Source: Bacillus sp. SLBN-46
GTDB taxonomy: Bacteria > Bacillota > Bacilli > Bacillales > Cytobacillaceae
DNA: 64,000 nt
Direction: 5' to 3'
NCBI RefSeq assembly: GCF_031453555.1
Contig: NZ_JAVIZM010000001.1
Coordinates: 4,347,001 to 4,411,000, forward strand
The notes beneath the pieces are model-generated. The model was not told where the DNA came from, made no database searches, and was given only the letters and a program-made list of their open reading frames with translations. The translations under genes were made by a program, and so were the position numbers. Positions within the stretch are counted from its first letter, which is position 1; every line of letters begins with the position of its first letter. Below, piece by piece: positions 26,027 through 34,767 of the stretch.

Positions 26027-27640
26027 TTATTTCATTTCTGTTAATGCTATTCTTTGATAGGTTTTGAAGAATGAATCACAAAATGAATCCCATTCTTCAG
26101 CTGCTTCGATTGCGGCTTCGCTTACCTCTCCTAACACAGGTCTTTGCAGTAGATCTTCTAATTGTTCGGTGAACTGCTTAATCGTTCCTCCAGATGCCCC
26201 TTCCAATACACTTTCCACAAAATCAGCGGGAGCATACCAATCTGATACTCTTTGGAGATCACGGTATATTTGTGTTAACAATAAATTACGCGGCCCTTCC
26301 CATTGCTCATTGACCACTACATCTCGGAAAATACGTGGCAGCGAGGAGAACTCCTCCATTACTCCATGTCCAGCGAAAACGGACATGGCCTCGCGTAATA
26401 CTTCGGCTCCTTCATTAGTCACACATATTTTTTGCAATAAAATCAGTTCCCGTAGATTGAAGAGCTGTTTTTGAACTTCCAGCGGATGATTCGATTTTAA
26501 TCCTGGGTTTAGTGGCTTCTCTAGCTTCAAGAACAAATCATATATTTTAAATGCACCCGCTGTGGTACGCTCGGCCGCATTTTCAATCCGTTTTAATTTG
26601 CTAGCCGCAAGCGGATAATCCTTTACTTTTTTTCCAAAAACCGTCCGGAAATCACTATATAACTTCGCTTCTCTTGATGCCCGAAGCATAAACCCAGCAC
26701 AGGCAATCCCAATTTCCAAACGGGACAGGGTAAGGACGATCCCTACAGCCACTGCAACGCCTTTATCTAATGGACCGATTGGATAGGCAAGTGAACCATT
26801 GTACTGAATTTCACCTGTTGGTACTTCAGCCGTGCCCATTTTCCATTTTATTCGATTAATTTGATAGCCATTTCTTTTTTCCTTCTCTTTGTCCCCCGGT
26901 AGCCAGGACGGGACAATAAAGGTTGAAACTTTGTTCGTGCCCGTCACTTTTGCTGTCACAACAGAATAATCAGCATGGGCTACCGAACAGAAGAATTTAT
27001 TTCCATATAAGCGGAAATTTTTTCCCTCAGGAACTGCCTCAAGAAGATTAGCCGGCAAGTCAGAACCACCTTGAATTTCTGACATAAACTGTGCCCCTAT
27101 GGCAAACTCTCCATTAATTCCTTCTTTTGAATGCTGTAAAATAGTTTGAAGTTCTGGATACTCTTCATTTGGAAATTGATCAAGGAGGGCAATGAGTCCA
27201 TGTGTACATGTCATAGGACAAGTTACCCCAGCCTCTCCTAATTGGTGAATTAACATTCTCTTCACAAAGCTCTCCCACGGCTCTATTTGACTAGAAAATA
27301 ACCCTTCACCGAAAACGCCTTGTTCAAGCTTGTGGACTTCCATCGGACGGACAACCCGGTCAATTCGATGGTTAAACGCATCATAGTGGAGCATATACGG
27401 ACGTACCTCTGGTCTGGCCGTTCGTTCAGCTAGACGATTCCATTCATTAGAGACTGTAGGTGAAAATTCCATAATCTTTTTATGGATTTGTTCATACCGA
27501 CTCGCAGTAAAATGTTTCACTGTTTTTTGTAAAAATGGCTCATCTTGATACCAATCCAGGTTGTCGCGCTTTTCAACAAATGCATCAAATGTATAGGTAT
27601 TTTCTCCTCTTTTTTCAGTGCCTTGAGAAGCGATGTTCAT
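26027..27640 (-). CDS. AidB-like acyl-CoA dehydrogenase family protein
   Basis: This encodes 537 residues. It has an extended N-terminal region (LDWYQDEPFLQKTV, HYDAFNHRIDRVVRP) as in AidB, then the acyl-CoA dehydrogenase core: FMSEIQGGSDLPAN for the middle domain and YGNKFFCSVAHADY, and a C-terminal FAGHGVMEEFSSLPRIFRD with EGPRNLLL. FAD is the expected cofactor. AidB itself binds DNA and is linked to alkylation response; whether this homologue does is not shown. It is a single-gene unit. Confidence 0.88.
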   Translation of the reverse strand: MNIASQGTEKRGENTYTFDAFVEKRDNLDWYQDEPFLQKTVKHFTASRYEQIHKKIMEFSPTVSNEWNRLAERTARPEVRPYMLHYDAFNHRIDRVVRPMEVHKLEQGVFGEGLFSSQIEPWESFVKRMLIHQLGEAGVTCPMTCTHGLIALLDQFPNEEYPELQTILQHSKEGINGEFAIGAQFMSEIQGGSDLPANLLEAVPEGKNFRLYGNKFFCSVAHADYSVVTAKVTGTNKVSTFIVPSWLPGDKEKEKRNGYQINRIKWKMGTAEVPTGEIQYNGSLAYPIGPLDKGVAVAVGIVLTLSRLEIGIACAGFMLRASREAKLYSDFRTVFGKKVKDYPLAASKLKRIENAAERTTAGAFKIYDLFLKLEKPLNPGLKSNHPLEVQKQLFNLRELILLQKICVTNEGAEVLREAMSVFAGHGVMEEFSSLPRIFRDVVVNEQWEGPRNLLLTQIYRDLQRVSDWYAPADFVESVLEGASGGTIKQFTEQLEDLLQRPVLGEVSEAAIEAAEEWDSFCDSFFKTYQRIALTEMK

Positions 27641-27767
27641 AGTTAATTCACTCCCTTTTGTTAAATTATTCTAAAAATTCAATTTAATTATAAACGTTCC
27701 CTCTCGCTAAGGACAATGACATTTTTACGAAATAACATTTTGCAAAAGAAAAGCGCAAGCGCCTTGG

Positions 27768-28547
27768 TCAGCCCCGACAGGCAAATTTTTTCAAACCTGT
27801 GTAAATGTGAATGGCATCTCTTAAAAATTCTGCCGTACCAGGCTGTTCTTTATCATAATAGGCGGTAAATCGTTCATCATCTACATACATTTGGGCAAGG
27901 CCGGCATGTGCCTCCTTGCTATATTCATTCCAATAAAAACATAACCACTGCTTGTGAAGGTCAGCCGCTTTTTGAGCAAGTTCACCTGCGGGATCTCCCG
28001 TCTTGAACGCCTCTGCTAGGGTTTTAGTCACTTCTTCTGCTAACTTTGTAGCATGGTCATATTGTTCTTCCGTCATGTTCTGCAGTTTCGCATTGGATTG
28101 GTCAACCGTGTCTTTTCCGTACTTTGTACGAATTTCCTTTCCGTACTTTTTCTCGTTGTCTTCAATCACTTTTTTCTTAAAGCCTTCGAATTTTTCTTTA
28201 TTAGACATCTCTATTCTCCCTTCTGTTAAGGCAATTGTTTTATCTACATTGGCAATTAAGCGATCTAATTGTTCTTTTCTCTCAAGGAGTTTTTTACGAT
28301 GTTCTCTAAGTGCAGCGGCACCATCAAAATCATGGGCAGTTATGATTTCCTTTATGCTTTCTAAGCTGATGTCTAGTTCTCGATAAAACATGATTTGCTG
28401 CAGGCGGTCCACTTCTGCTTGCCCGTAAATTCGATAGCCTGATGAATTTATTCTTGCCGGCTTAAGAATTCCAATTTCATCATAGTACCGAAGGGTTCTG
28501 GTACTTACTCCCGCCAATTGTGCCAGCTTTTGCACTGTATACTCCAT
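27768..28547 (-). CDS. MerR family regulator with TipAS drug-binding domain (Mta-like)
   Basis: This encodes 259 residues. The N-terminal MerR winged helix reads VQKLAQLAGVSTRTLRYYDEIG, then a dimerisation coiled coil (about residues 75-115), then a TipAS domain with MTEEQYDHATKLAEEV and HKQWLCFYWNEYSKEAHAGLAQMY. B. subtilis Mta has this layout and activates efflux genes and itself. ATG 28547 has AGGAGGTG upstream. The promoter with a 19-base spacer supports autoregulation. Confidence 0.88.
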   Translation of the reverse strand: MEYTVQKLAQLAGVSTRTLRYYDEIGILKPARINSSGYRIYGQAEVDRLQQIMFYRELDISLESIKEIITAHDFDGAAALREHRKKLLERKEQLDRLIANVDKTIALTEGRIEMSNKEKFEGFKKKVIEDNEKKYGKEIRTKYGKDTVDQSNAKLQNMTEEQYDHATKLAEEVTKTLAEAFKTGDPAGELAQKAADLHKQWLCFYWNEYSKEAHAGLAQMYVDDERFTAYYDKEQPGTAEFLRDAIHIYTGLKKFACRG

Positions 28548-28568
28548 TCGTTCACCTCCTATAAATAA

Positions 28569-28599
28569 ACGATACACCTTTACGCTGCGTTAATGTCAA
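28569..28599 (-). promoter_or_regulatory. MerR-type promoter with 19-base spacer
   Basis: On the minus strand TTGACA (28594-28599) and TATCGT (28569-28574) are 19 bases apart. The spacer holds the near-palindrome TTAACGCAGCGTAAA, as expected for an operator bound by a MerR activator that twists DNA. Confidence 0.7.
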
Positions 28600-28842
28600 T
28601 CACTAGTTTGCCTATTTTTTAAAACTTTTTTATGATTTTTGTTTTCATTGGTTCTGCTCTAATCGTGTTCCCTCTACGTTACCCTTTATCCTTTTCACAA
28701 TCCACTTCGGGCACGTAGACTAACTAGGGAATGTTTCACCCAAAAAATTGTCGACTAGTTTTGATAATAATAGTTCTTTTCTCCTTTTATAATAGATTTA
28801 GGTGAAAATTCCCACAAACAAAAAACTGAAAGGAGCAGGTTT

Positions 28843-29145
28843 ATGGCAAAACTTTACGTTATTTATAATCAACCTAAGGATCAGGAGGGATTTGAACAAT
28901 ATTATTACAATGTACATATACCCTTAGTACAAAAACTTCCTCATCTTAAAGGTGCTGAAGTTCATCGTGTCTTACAAGCTCAAAACACTGCTGAACCGTT
29001 ATACCTCTTTGCCGAGCTTCATTTTGATAATCCCGCTGAATTAAGCCAAGCATTATCATCCCCCGAGGGACAGGAAGTTCAAGGCGACGTTTTAAATCTG
29101 ATGAGATTTTTGGATAAACCACCGGTAATTTCAATAGTAGATTAA
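28843..29145 (+). CDS. EthD domain protein
   Basis: This 100-residue ferredoxin-like (dimeric alpha-beta barrel) protein has YNQPKDQEGFEQYYYNVHIPL and the FAELHFDNPAELSQAL strand-helix typical of EthD family members. EthD proteins bind small hydrophobic compounds or act in catabolism; no substrate is indicated. AAAGGAG lies 9 bases before the ATG. A hairpin terminator follows at 29216 inside the large inverted-repeat element. Confidence 0.8.
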   Translation: MAKLYVIYNQPKDQEGFEQYYYNVHIPLVQKLPHLKGAEVHRVLQAQNTAEPLYLFAELHFDNPAELSQALSSPEGQEVQGDVLNLMRFLDKPPVISIVD

Positions 29146-29215
29146 TTCCCCACAAAAAAAGGTCCCTCAAAGTAACGGGTTCCGTTACCTGTCACAAAAA
29201 GCCAAAATGTATATT

Positions 29216-29258
29216 AAAATGACCATCAATTTGTATGTGAATTTGATGGTCATTTTTT
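29216..29258 (+). terminator. Intrinsic terminator after the EthD gene
   Basis: AAAATGACCATCAA / TTGATGGTCATTTT, 14-bp perfect stem with a T6 tail. Confidence 0.85.
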
Positions 29259-29300
29259 ATTGATATAACGCGAAAAATTATAAAAATAGGCGTGAAACTG

Positions 29301-29364
29301 TAGTCCAATTTGTATATCAAAATGTAAGGTTACAGAGATTTCTGTAACCTTGCAAATTGGACTG
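29301..29364. repeat. Nested long hairpin
   Basis: An outer stem AGTCCAATTTG / CAAATTGGACT encloses an inner stem AAGGTTACAGA / TCTGTAACCTT, with a one-sided bulge of about 13 bases. There is no T-run, so it is not an ordinary terminator. Confidence 0.6.
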
Positions 29365-29912
29365 CAAAATGCGGTGTTTTTTATTTACAAATTCACGTTT
29401 TACATGGCCTTGGCTCTGTTGTTATTTATTGTTCATTATAGCGTAGGTATGAGAATTCATAGGCGGAGAATTTCCGGCTAATGACTAAAGAGAAAGCTTA
29501 AGGAGCAGAAATAAGCGGAAATATTCCGGTTAAATGCTCAAAATAAGACAAAATCATGAGATCTGGATCATATAAGCGGAAAATCTCCCCTTATTTTCAA
29601 GGAAATATGTGTATTTCCCAATTTAAGCGGAATTTATCCGTTTATTTTTCAAACACAGTGAAATCAACATTCAGTTATAACTGATCCTTGGCCTAAATGT
29701 CACTTTGTAATGTTCTTACATAACAAAAAGCCCTGCATTTTGCAGGACAAAATGTATAACAAATATAAGGACATTTTTAAATGCATTTTTATAAAATGTG
29801 ACAGGTATCTGAACCTGTTACCCTCAAAGGGACTTTTTTTCGCGTCTTATCTGATTCTTTTTGTGATGTTTGTCCTCCTTTAGTCATACTGTTTTAGAAA
29901 AGGAGGATGGAC

Positions 29913-30278
29913 ATGTACACTTCTTTATCAATGATGAAGCTAATCCGCTATTCTGTCGCATATGTATTTATAATCTCAGGAGTTATGAAATTAGTTAACA
30001 CTGAACTTGCCAATGGGTTTCTTAGCTTAGGTTTACCCTATTCCCACATCCTGTTAAAAGTCGTCATCCTACTTGAGATTGGGTGCGGGGTATTACTATT
30101 GTTAGATAAGGCGGTTAACCATGCTGTAATCCCCTTAATAACAATCATGATAGTTGCACTACTATTAACTAAATTTCCACTCTTGCATACTGGCTTTTTA
30201 ACATTTGCCTTTCATGCACGGTTAGATATTGTGATGCTTGCCCTGCTGATAATTCTCTATAAACGCTCTCCAAATTAA
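29913..30278 (+). CDS. DoxX-like small membrane protein
   Basis: This encodes 121 residues with four hydrophobic helices. The N-terminal KLIRYSVAYVFIISGVMKLVN and LLEIGCGVLLLLDKAV match DoxX/MauE-like membrane proteins. The second ATG (29913) is preferred because AAGGAGG ends 6 bases before it. No partner gene is adjacent; function unknown. Confidence 0.7.
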   Translation: MYTSLSMMKLIRYSVAYVFIISGVMKLVNTELANGFLSLGLPYSHILLKVVILLEIGCGVLLLLDKAVNHAVIPLITIMIVALLLTKFPLLHTGFLTFAFHARLDIVMLALLIILYKRSPN

Positions 30279-30365
30279 CTTTGACGGCCATTTACATTCC
30301 TTCACGGGGACTAATCGGATTTGTATGGTAGAATGGGAGAAAAGTTTTTCAAAGAGGCGATTCCT

Positions 30366-31436
30366 GTGGTGCTTAAAAAAAAGATAAAAGACCTCCCCTC
30401 TTCCCCTGGGGTTTATCTAATGAAGGATTCTTCTGATAGGGTCATTTATGTGGGTAAAGCCAAAAACCTTAAAAATCGAGTACGCTCATACTTTCAAAAC
30501 ACTAAGGCACATTCTCAGAAAATAAAGAAGTTGAAGGCAAACATCAATGATTTTCAACTGATCCTGACCGATACAGAATTCGAAGCATTTATGTTGGAAT
30601 GTAAACTGATCAAAGAAATCAAACCCATTTTTAATAAAAAAATGAAAAATCCCACTTCCTATACCTATATCCGGTTTCACAAAAGAAACACCCATTGGAC
30701 TATTGATTTATCAAACACAATTGAGAAGGATGGCAGCCTTTATTTCGGTCCCTATCCAAGTAAACATACAGTTGAAAAAGCACTCCAAGGAATGAAAGAA
30801 TTTCTAAAAATAGACTGTGGCAATCCAAACAAGGGCACGCCTTGTTTGAACTATTCCTTAGATTTATGTATCGGTATTTGTTTTAATGAAGATTCACGCA
30901 AACAATACAATGAACGGTTGCAAAAAATGATGGATTTCCTTCAAGGGACGGATACCGAAGTCCTTCAAAAATTGAAACAAAAAATGATAGATGCCTCAAA
31001 CAACTATGATTTTGAAACAGCCGCAAAATACCGAGATACTCTGGATGCGATTCAATCGCTCATCTATAAAGTAAAGGTGATTGAATTTACAGAAGCGAAT
31101 AAAAATATCGCTCTCATCGAATATATAGAAGATGCCACCTTGAAACTTTTTCTGATCAAAGGGAACCGTGTTCTTTTTAGTGAAAAATATAAAATAGAGA
31201 AAGAGAATTCAGAGCAGTTGGTCGAGAAGATTAAGGCGAATATATTAAAGCACTTTAAGAGTTTTAGCAATCATTCATCCATTGAAGTTAGCAAAGGTGA
31301 AATCGATGAAGCACAAATCATTTATAGCTATTTAAACAGCAGTTCGTGTAAATATGTGGTTATTGACGATAAATGGTTAGAATTCGACCACCAAACGAAT
31401 ATAGATTCTTCTATATTATATACACTGCTAAAATGA
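30366..31436 (+). CDS. UvrC-like GIY-YIG nuclease lacking the C-terminal nuclease half
   Basis: This encodes 356 residues. The N-terminal GIY-YIG domain reads SSPGVYLMKDSSDRVIYVGKAKNLKNRV, followed by the UvrC-type middle region (GPYPSKHTVEKAL, PCLNYSLDLCIGIC) and a UVR-like motif KQKMIDASNNYDFETAAKYRD. The RNase H-like 5' incision domain and the HhH motifs of UvrC (about 600 residues) are absent. The likely activity is a single 3'-side incision, comparable to Cho. Start GTG 30366 has AAAGAGG upstream; a longer ATG start lacks a site. Confidence 0.85.
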   Translation: MVLKKKIKDLPSSPGVYLMKDSSDRVIYVGKAKNLKNRVRSYFQNTKAHSQKIKKLKANINDFQLILTDTEFEAFMLECKLIKEIKPIFNKKMKNPTSYTYIRFHKRNTHWTIDLSNTIEKDGSLYFGPYPSKHTVEKALQGMKEFLKIDCGNPNKGTPCLNYSLDLCIGICFNEDSRKQYNERLQKMMDFLQGTDTEVLQKLKQKMIDASNNYDFETAAKYRDTLDAIQSLIYKVKVIEFTEANKNIALIEYIEDATLKLFLIKGNRVLFSEKYKIEKENSEQLVEKIKANILKHFKSFSNHSSIEVSKGEIDEAQIIYSYLNSSSCKYVVIDDKWLEFDHQTNIDSSILYTLLK

Positions 31437-31451
31437 TTAGATATCATCTAT

Positions 31452-31481
31452 TAGCCTCGGTTTTTAAACCGGGGCTTTTTT
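31452..31481 (+). terminator. Intrinsic terminator after the UvrC-like gene
   Basis: AGCCTCGGTTT / AAACCGGGGCT stem with T6. Confidence 0.85.
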
Positions 31482-31674
31482 GCTATCCCAACCTTAACAA
31501 TCCCCAATTTCCTCCTAATTTGGACACTACTATGAAACTACTAGTTAGAAAAGTGAATCTAATCAAAATTTATATACTATTTCAAAAAAACTTTCTTTTA
31601 TTCTTAAAAATTGTAATAACTCAGTATTATCAAGCTTTTTAAAACGCATACAGTTGAATTACCAAAAAAAGTTT

Positions 31675-31704
31675 TTGACAATTCAAAACCCTAAAAAGTA
31701 TTAT
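31675..31704 (+). promoter_or_regulatory. Promoter of the POT transporter gene
   Basis: TTGACA (31675-31680) and TATTAT (31699-31704) are 18 bases apart. The rest of the gap from 31482 shows nothing else I recognise. Confidence 0.6.
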
Positions 31705-31730
31705 AAAATAATAATAAAGGAGGTAGAATC

Positions 31731-33215
31731 ATGTCAAACTTTAATAGGCAGAAAATTGTGGATAGTGTACCTCAGACTGGATTCGTTGGACATCCTAAAG
31801 GTCTATTCACCCTTTTCTTCACGGAGTTTTGGGAGCGTTTCTCTTACTATGGAATGAGGGCCATCCTTGTTTTCTATATGTATTATTCAGTTTCCAAAGG
31901 TGGATTGGGCATTGATAAAACGCTCGCACTTTCCATCATGTCCATTTATGGATCACTAGTTTACATGTCAGGTGTTATTGGTGGATGGCTAGCTGACCGC
32001 GTATTTGGTACTTCAAAAGCAGTATTCTACGGTGGAATATTGATTATGTTTGGTCATATAGCCCTAGCTATTCCTGGAAATATCACTATGTTCTTTGTAT
32101 CTATGGTATTAATCGTACTTGGTACTGGATTATTAAAACCAAACGTTTCAACTGTTGTTGGTGAATTGTACAGTGAGAAGGACGAACGTCGTGACGCTGG
32201 TTTCACCATTTTCTACATGGGTATCAACATGGGAGCATTCTTATCCCCATTAATCGTTGGTTCTGTTGGCAACTTCCACTTAGGATTTAGTATTGCTGCA
32301 ATTGGTATGTTCTTTGGACTTATCATGTTTACTGTTACTAAGAAAAAAAATCTCGGCCTTGCTGGAACAATGGTTTCAAATCCATTGTCACCATCTGAAA
32401 AGAAAAAAGTCTTTACTTATATTGGTTTAGGTGTCGTTGTTCTTGCAGTTATCTTTGCTATACTAATTCCAAAAGGCATCCTAACATTTGCAGGATTTAT
32501 CAATTTAGTTACTTTTCTTGGTGTGTTAATTCCAACAATGTATTTCATTGTTATGTATCGCAGCCCGAAAACAACGGCTGTTGAACGTTCACGTGTTATT
32601 GCATACATTCCATTGTTCATTGCTTCTGTAATGTTCTGGGCGATTCAAGAGCAGGGTTCTACAATCCTTGCTAGCTATGCTGATACACGTACACAATTAA
32701 ATTTTGCGGGTATTAAAATTCAGCCTGCTTGGTTCCAATCATTAAACCCATTATTTATTATCACTTTAGCACCATTATTTGCTTGGATTTGGGTTAAAAT
32801 GGGAGACCGTCAGCCAACAATTCCGCAAAAATTCTCATTATCATTACTTTTCTCTGGGGTTTCATTCCTAGTAATTCTATTGCCTTCGTATCTTGGCGGC
32901 ACAGATTCTTTAGTAAACCCATTATGGCTTGTTCTTAGTTATTTAATCTGTGTAATCGGTGAATTATTACTTTCACCAGTAGGACTTTCTGCTACAACTA
33001 AATTAGCTCCTGCTGCTTTCTCTGCACAAACAATGAGCTTATGGTTCTTATCTAGTGCGGCTGCACAGGCACTCAATGCTCAAGTGGTTAAATTCTACTC
33101 TGAAGATACTGAAATGGCTTATTTCGGAATCATCGGTGGAGCGTCTATCTTACTTGGTATTATCCTTTTAATGCTTTCTCCAAAAATTCAGAAGTTCATG
33201 CATGGTGTAAAATAA
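31731..33215 (+). CDS. Proton-dependent di/tripeptide transporter, POT/PTR2 family
   Basis: This encodes 494 residues, about 12-14 membrane helices. The signature FTEFWERFSYYGMRAILVFYM carries the ExxER proton-coupling motif (ERFSYY), followed by GGWLADRVFG and GTGLLKPNVSTVVGELY. It imports small peptides with protons, like DtpT. AAAGGAGGT precedes the ATG; a strong promoter and terminator make it a single-gene unit. Confidence 0.95.
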   Translation: MSNFNRQKIVDSVPQTGFVGHPKGLFTLFFTEFWERFSYYGMRAILVFYMYYSVSKGGLGIDKTLALSIMSIYGSLVYMSGVIGGWLADRVFGTSKAVFYGGILIMFGHIALAIPGNITMFFVSMVLIVLGTGLLKPNVSTVVGELYSEKDERRDAGFTIFYMGINMGAFLSPLIVGSVGNFHLGFSIAAIGMFFGLIMFTVTKKKNLGLAGTMVSNPLSPSEKKKVFTYIGLGVVVLAVIFAILIPKGILTFAGFINLVTFLGVLIPTMYFIVMYRSPKTTAVERSRVIAYIPLFIASVMFWAIQEQGSTILASYADTRTQLNFAGIKIQPAWFQSLNPLFIITLAPLFAWIWVKMGDRQPTIPQKFSLSLLFSGVSFLVILLPSYLGGTDSLVNPLWLVLSYLICVIGELLLSPVGLSATTKLAPAAFSAQTMSLWFLSSAAAQALNAQVVKFYSEDTEMAYFGIIGGASILLGIILLMLSPKIQKFMHGVK

Positions 33216-33221
33216 TACCGA

Positions 33222-33250
33222 AAGCGGCTGATTACTCAGCCGCTTTTTTA
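33222..33250 (+). terminator. Intrinsic terminator after the POT gene
   Basis: AAGCGGCTGA / TCAGCCGCTT stem with T-run. Its 3' tail overlaps the end of the converging gene at 33248. Confidence 0.85.
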
Positions 33251-33571
33251 TTTATTCAATAGATGCTTCACAGAATATATAGGATGGTACAGCATCATCC
33301 ACTTACCAGAGTAACGCATGACTGCCTTCATTTTTTCGCGGTATCTTAACTTATAACAGTGCACTTTACAATTTGAGCAAGCTGTTTTATCTTCACCAAA
33401 GCGGCAGAATGAGAGTCTTAGCAGGGCATAGTTTTTTAGATCCTGGCAGTCCTTACATAAAACCTCCCGATGGTGCTTTTTTTTACAATAAAGCTCAATC
33501 ATCTCCTTAACAATCTCTTTTTCCTTTTGGATAACTGGACCATTATTCGGCTCGATTAATCTTGCCCTCAT
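33248..33571 (-). CDS. Nitrous oxide-stimulated promoter (YgbA_NO) family protein
   Basis: This encodes 107 residues. The pattern EIVKEMIELYCKKKHHRE, LCKDCQDLKNYALLRLSFC, FGEDKTACSNCKVHCYK and VMRYSGKWMMLYHP matches the YgbA family, including six cysteines that may bind a metal or cluster. In E. coli ygbA is induced by nitric oxide through NsrR. GGGAGG lies 9 bases before the ATG. It is on the same strand as, and 1.2 kb below, the haem-copper enzyme cluster with NO-reductase features. Confidence 0.85.
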   Translation of the reverse strand: MRARLIEPNNGPVIQKEKEIVKEMIELYCKKKHHREVLCKDCQDLKNYALLRLSFCRFGEDKTACSNCKVHCYKLRYREKMKAVMRYSGKWMMLYHPIYSVKHLLNK

Positions 33572-33658
33572 GATAGTAAACCTCCCTTTTCAGATTTACT
33601 AAAGCAAATTTCTTACTTTCACCATAACATATGATTCTTCAAACTGACGGAAGAATCA

Positions 33659-33823
33659 TTACAAATTCCGTACAATTACATCCTGACAGTCGTTGGAACT
33701 TTTCTGTCCTTTTCGGGGTGGTTTCAAGAATTTCTGGATGTATCCTCCTAGCACCAGATGGTCTTGCAAGCACCAAAACACACCTGTAAATATCAATAAA
33801 GACAAGCTAACAATCGTCACCAA
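33659..33823 (-). CDS. Possible small single-helix membrane protein
   Basis: This is a 54-residue frame starting at TTG, with a hydrophobic segment (VTIVSLSLLIFTGVFWCL) and a basic tail (KFLKPPRKGQK). GAGG stands about 12 bases upstream. Earlier starts would lie inside the terminator of the preceding gene. The composition looks like a membrane microprotein but no family is recognised. Confidence 0.4.
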   Translation of the reverse strand: MVTIVSLSLLIFTGVFWCLQDHLVLGGYIQKFLKPPRKGQKSSNDCQDVIVRNL

Positions 33824-33840
33824 GATGTGCTGAACCTCAA

Positions 33841-33884
33841 AAAAACAAACCCCGCCGAAGACTAAAAACATCCTCGGCGGGGTT
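33841..33884 (-). terminator. Intrinsic terminator after the gene at 33890
   Basis: AACCCCGCCGA / TCGGCGGGGTT stem with a T-rich tail on the minus strand. Confidence 0.8.
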
Positions 33885-33889
33885 ATTTT

Positions 33890-34120
33890 CTATGTTTCTT
33901 TTGTTTCATTTAGTTCATCTATAAGCTGTTTTGTCCTTTTGGCATTTCCTTCAGCAAAGTTCTCGAGGCGATCCTTTAGTTCAGCATCATCGTGAATCCG
34001 CTCTGCTGTAATAAGGTACGTCCTCATTAACTCTTCTTCCACCTCAATGGAATGTTCAAGGACCTGTTCAAGTTTGTCCTTCTCTTCCTTATTCTTTCGG
34101 TTATCTGAGTTTTGAACCAC
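33890..34120 (-). CDS. Small acidic helical protein, unknown
   Basis: This encodes 76 residues, almost all charged helix: KDKLEQVLEHSIEVEEEL and AELKDRLENFAEGNAKRT, probably a helical hairpin. GTG start with GGAGG upstream and good spacing. No family is recognised. It is the last gene before a strong terminator and may belong to the haem-copper operon upstream, with an 89-base gap. Confidence 0.6.
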   Translation of the reverse strand: MVQNSDNRKNKEEKDKLEQVLEHSIEVEEELMRTYLITAERIHDDAELKDRLENFAEGNAKRTKQLIDELNETKET

Positions 34121-34209
34121 GAGAAGACCTCCTTTTTTACCATTATCCTTCTCTAATTCATACCCAGCTATCCGCTTTACCCAAACAATTTATTGATTAA
34201 AAGATAACT

Positions 34210-34767
34210 TTATTCATATTTAGTGGGATCAGTAAACGTGATATAGACCAAATAAATAACCAAACAGATTGCTGTCGTCACAAATCCCCAGCCAAGAGTA
34301 ATCTGCTCAATAATTAGGTAGTTATTACATAATTGAATCGGTGAATCAATATATAACCAGCCTATACCGAAAAATAGGATCGTGAAAAAATAAAATAAAA
34401 CATTCTTAACAATTGGTCTAAGTTTATTCCAACTGTCTCGGAGAGGTATACCAGCTAGAAATGGCAAACTAATAAATTTAAACACTTCCATACTCTGCAT
34501 CGTTAATGCATCATCCATTGACCTCGGAAGTGTCCAATAAAGTGTTATAATAACAAATAATAATATTCCGGGTATCCCTTCACTATTCCATTTTGAAAAA
34601 AATGAAGGGAACCGAAGTTGAAAAAAGCGGGCCATGAGAAATCCAGAAAAAATCAATAATGGCATTTGCATATGCATGTGAATGATCATTACAGATTCCA
34701 TAAGATTTGAAACAGGGGGAAGGAGGAGGAAAAGGCATATCAGTACTCCATATAATGATTGCTTCAT
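34210..34767 (-). CDS. Multi-pass membrane protein of the haem-copper enzyme cluster
   Basis: This encodes 185 residues with about five membrane helices. A Met/His-rich segment MIIHMHMQMPLLIFSG at the end of helix 1 and start of helix 2 could handle copper. It overlaps the Sco gene by 4 bases (ATGA), so the two are translated together. Its place after Sco and the two oxidase-like subunits matches the orf1 position of norSY-senC-orf1 clusters. It is not recognised as a named family. Confidence 0.75.
   Translation of the reverse strand: MKQSLYGVLICLFLLLPPVSNLMESVMIIHMHMQMPLLIFSGFLMARFFQLRFPSFFSKWNSEGIPGILLFVIITLYWTLPRSMDDALTMQSMEVFKFISLPFLAGIPLRDSWNKLRPIVKNVLFYFFTILFFGIGWLYIDSPIQLCNNYLIIEQITLGWGFVTTAICLVIYLVYITFTDPTKYE

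Larger units (their letters stand above)
29154..29840. repeat. Large noncoding inverted-repeat element with four internal palindromes
   Basis: Its ends, 29154-29195 and 29798-29840, are imperfect inverted copies of about 42 bases (A7-GGTCCCTCAAAG... against A7-GTCCCTTTGAG...). Inside, four palindromes of the type AAGCGGAAATATTCCGGTTA start at about 29463, 29515, 29576 and 29627 (spacings 52, 61, 51). No coding sequence was found in the 690 bases. It begins 9 bases after the EthD stop. A second element with the same plan lies at 53472-53930. Confidence 0.75.

Noticed and set aside
31373..31642. Plus-strand frame overlapping the end of the UvrC-like gene
   Set aside because: It runs through the intrinsic terminator at 31452 and has no recognisable features.
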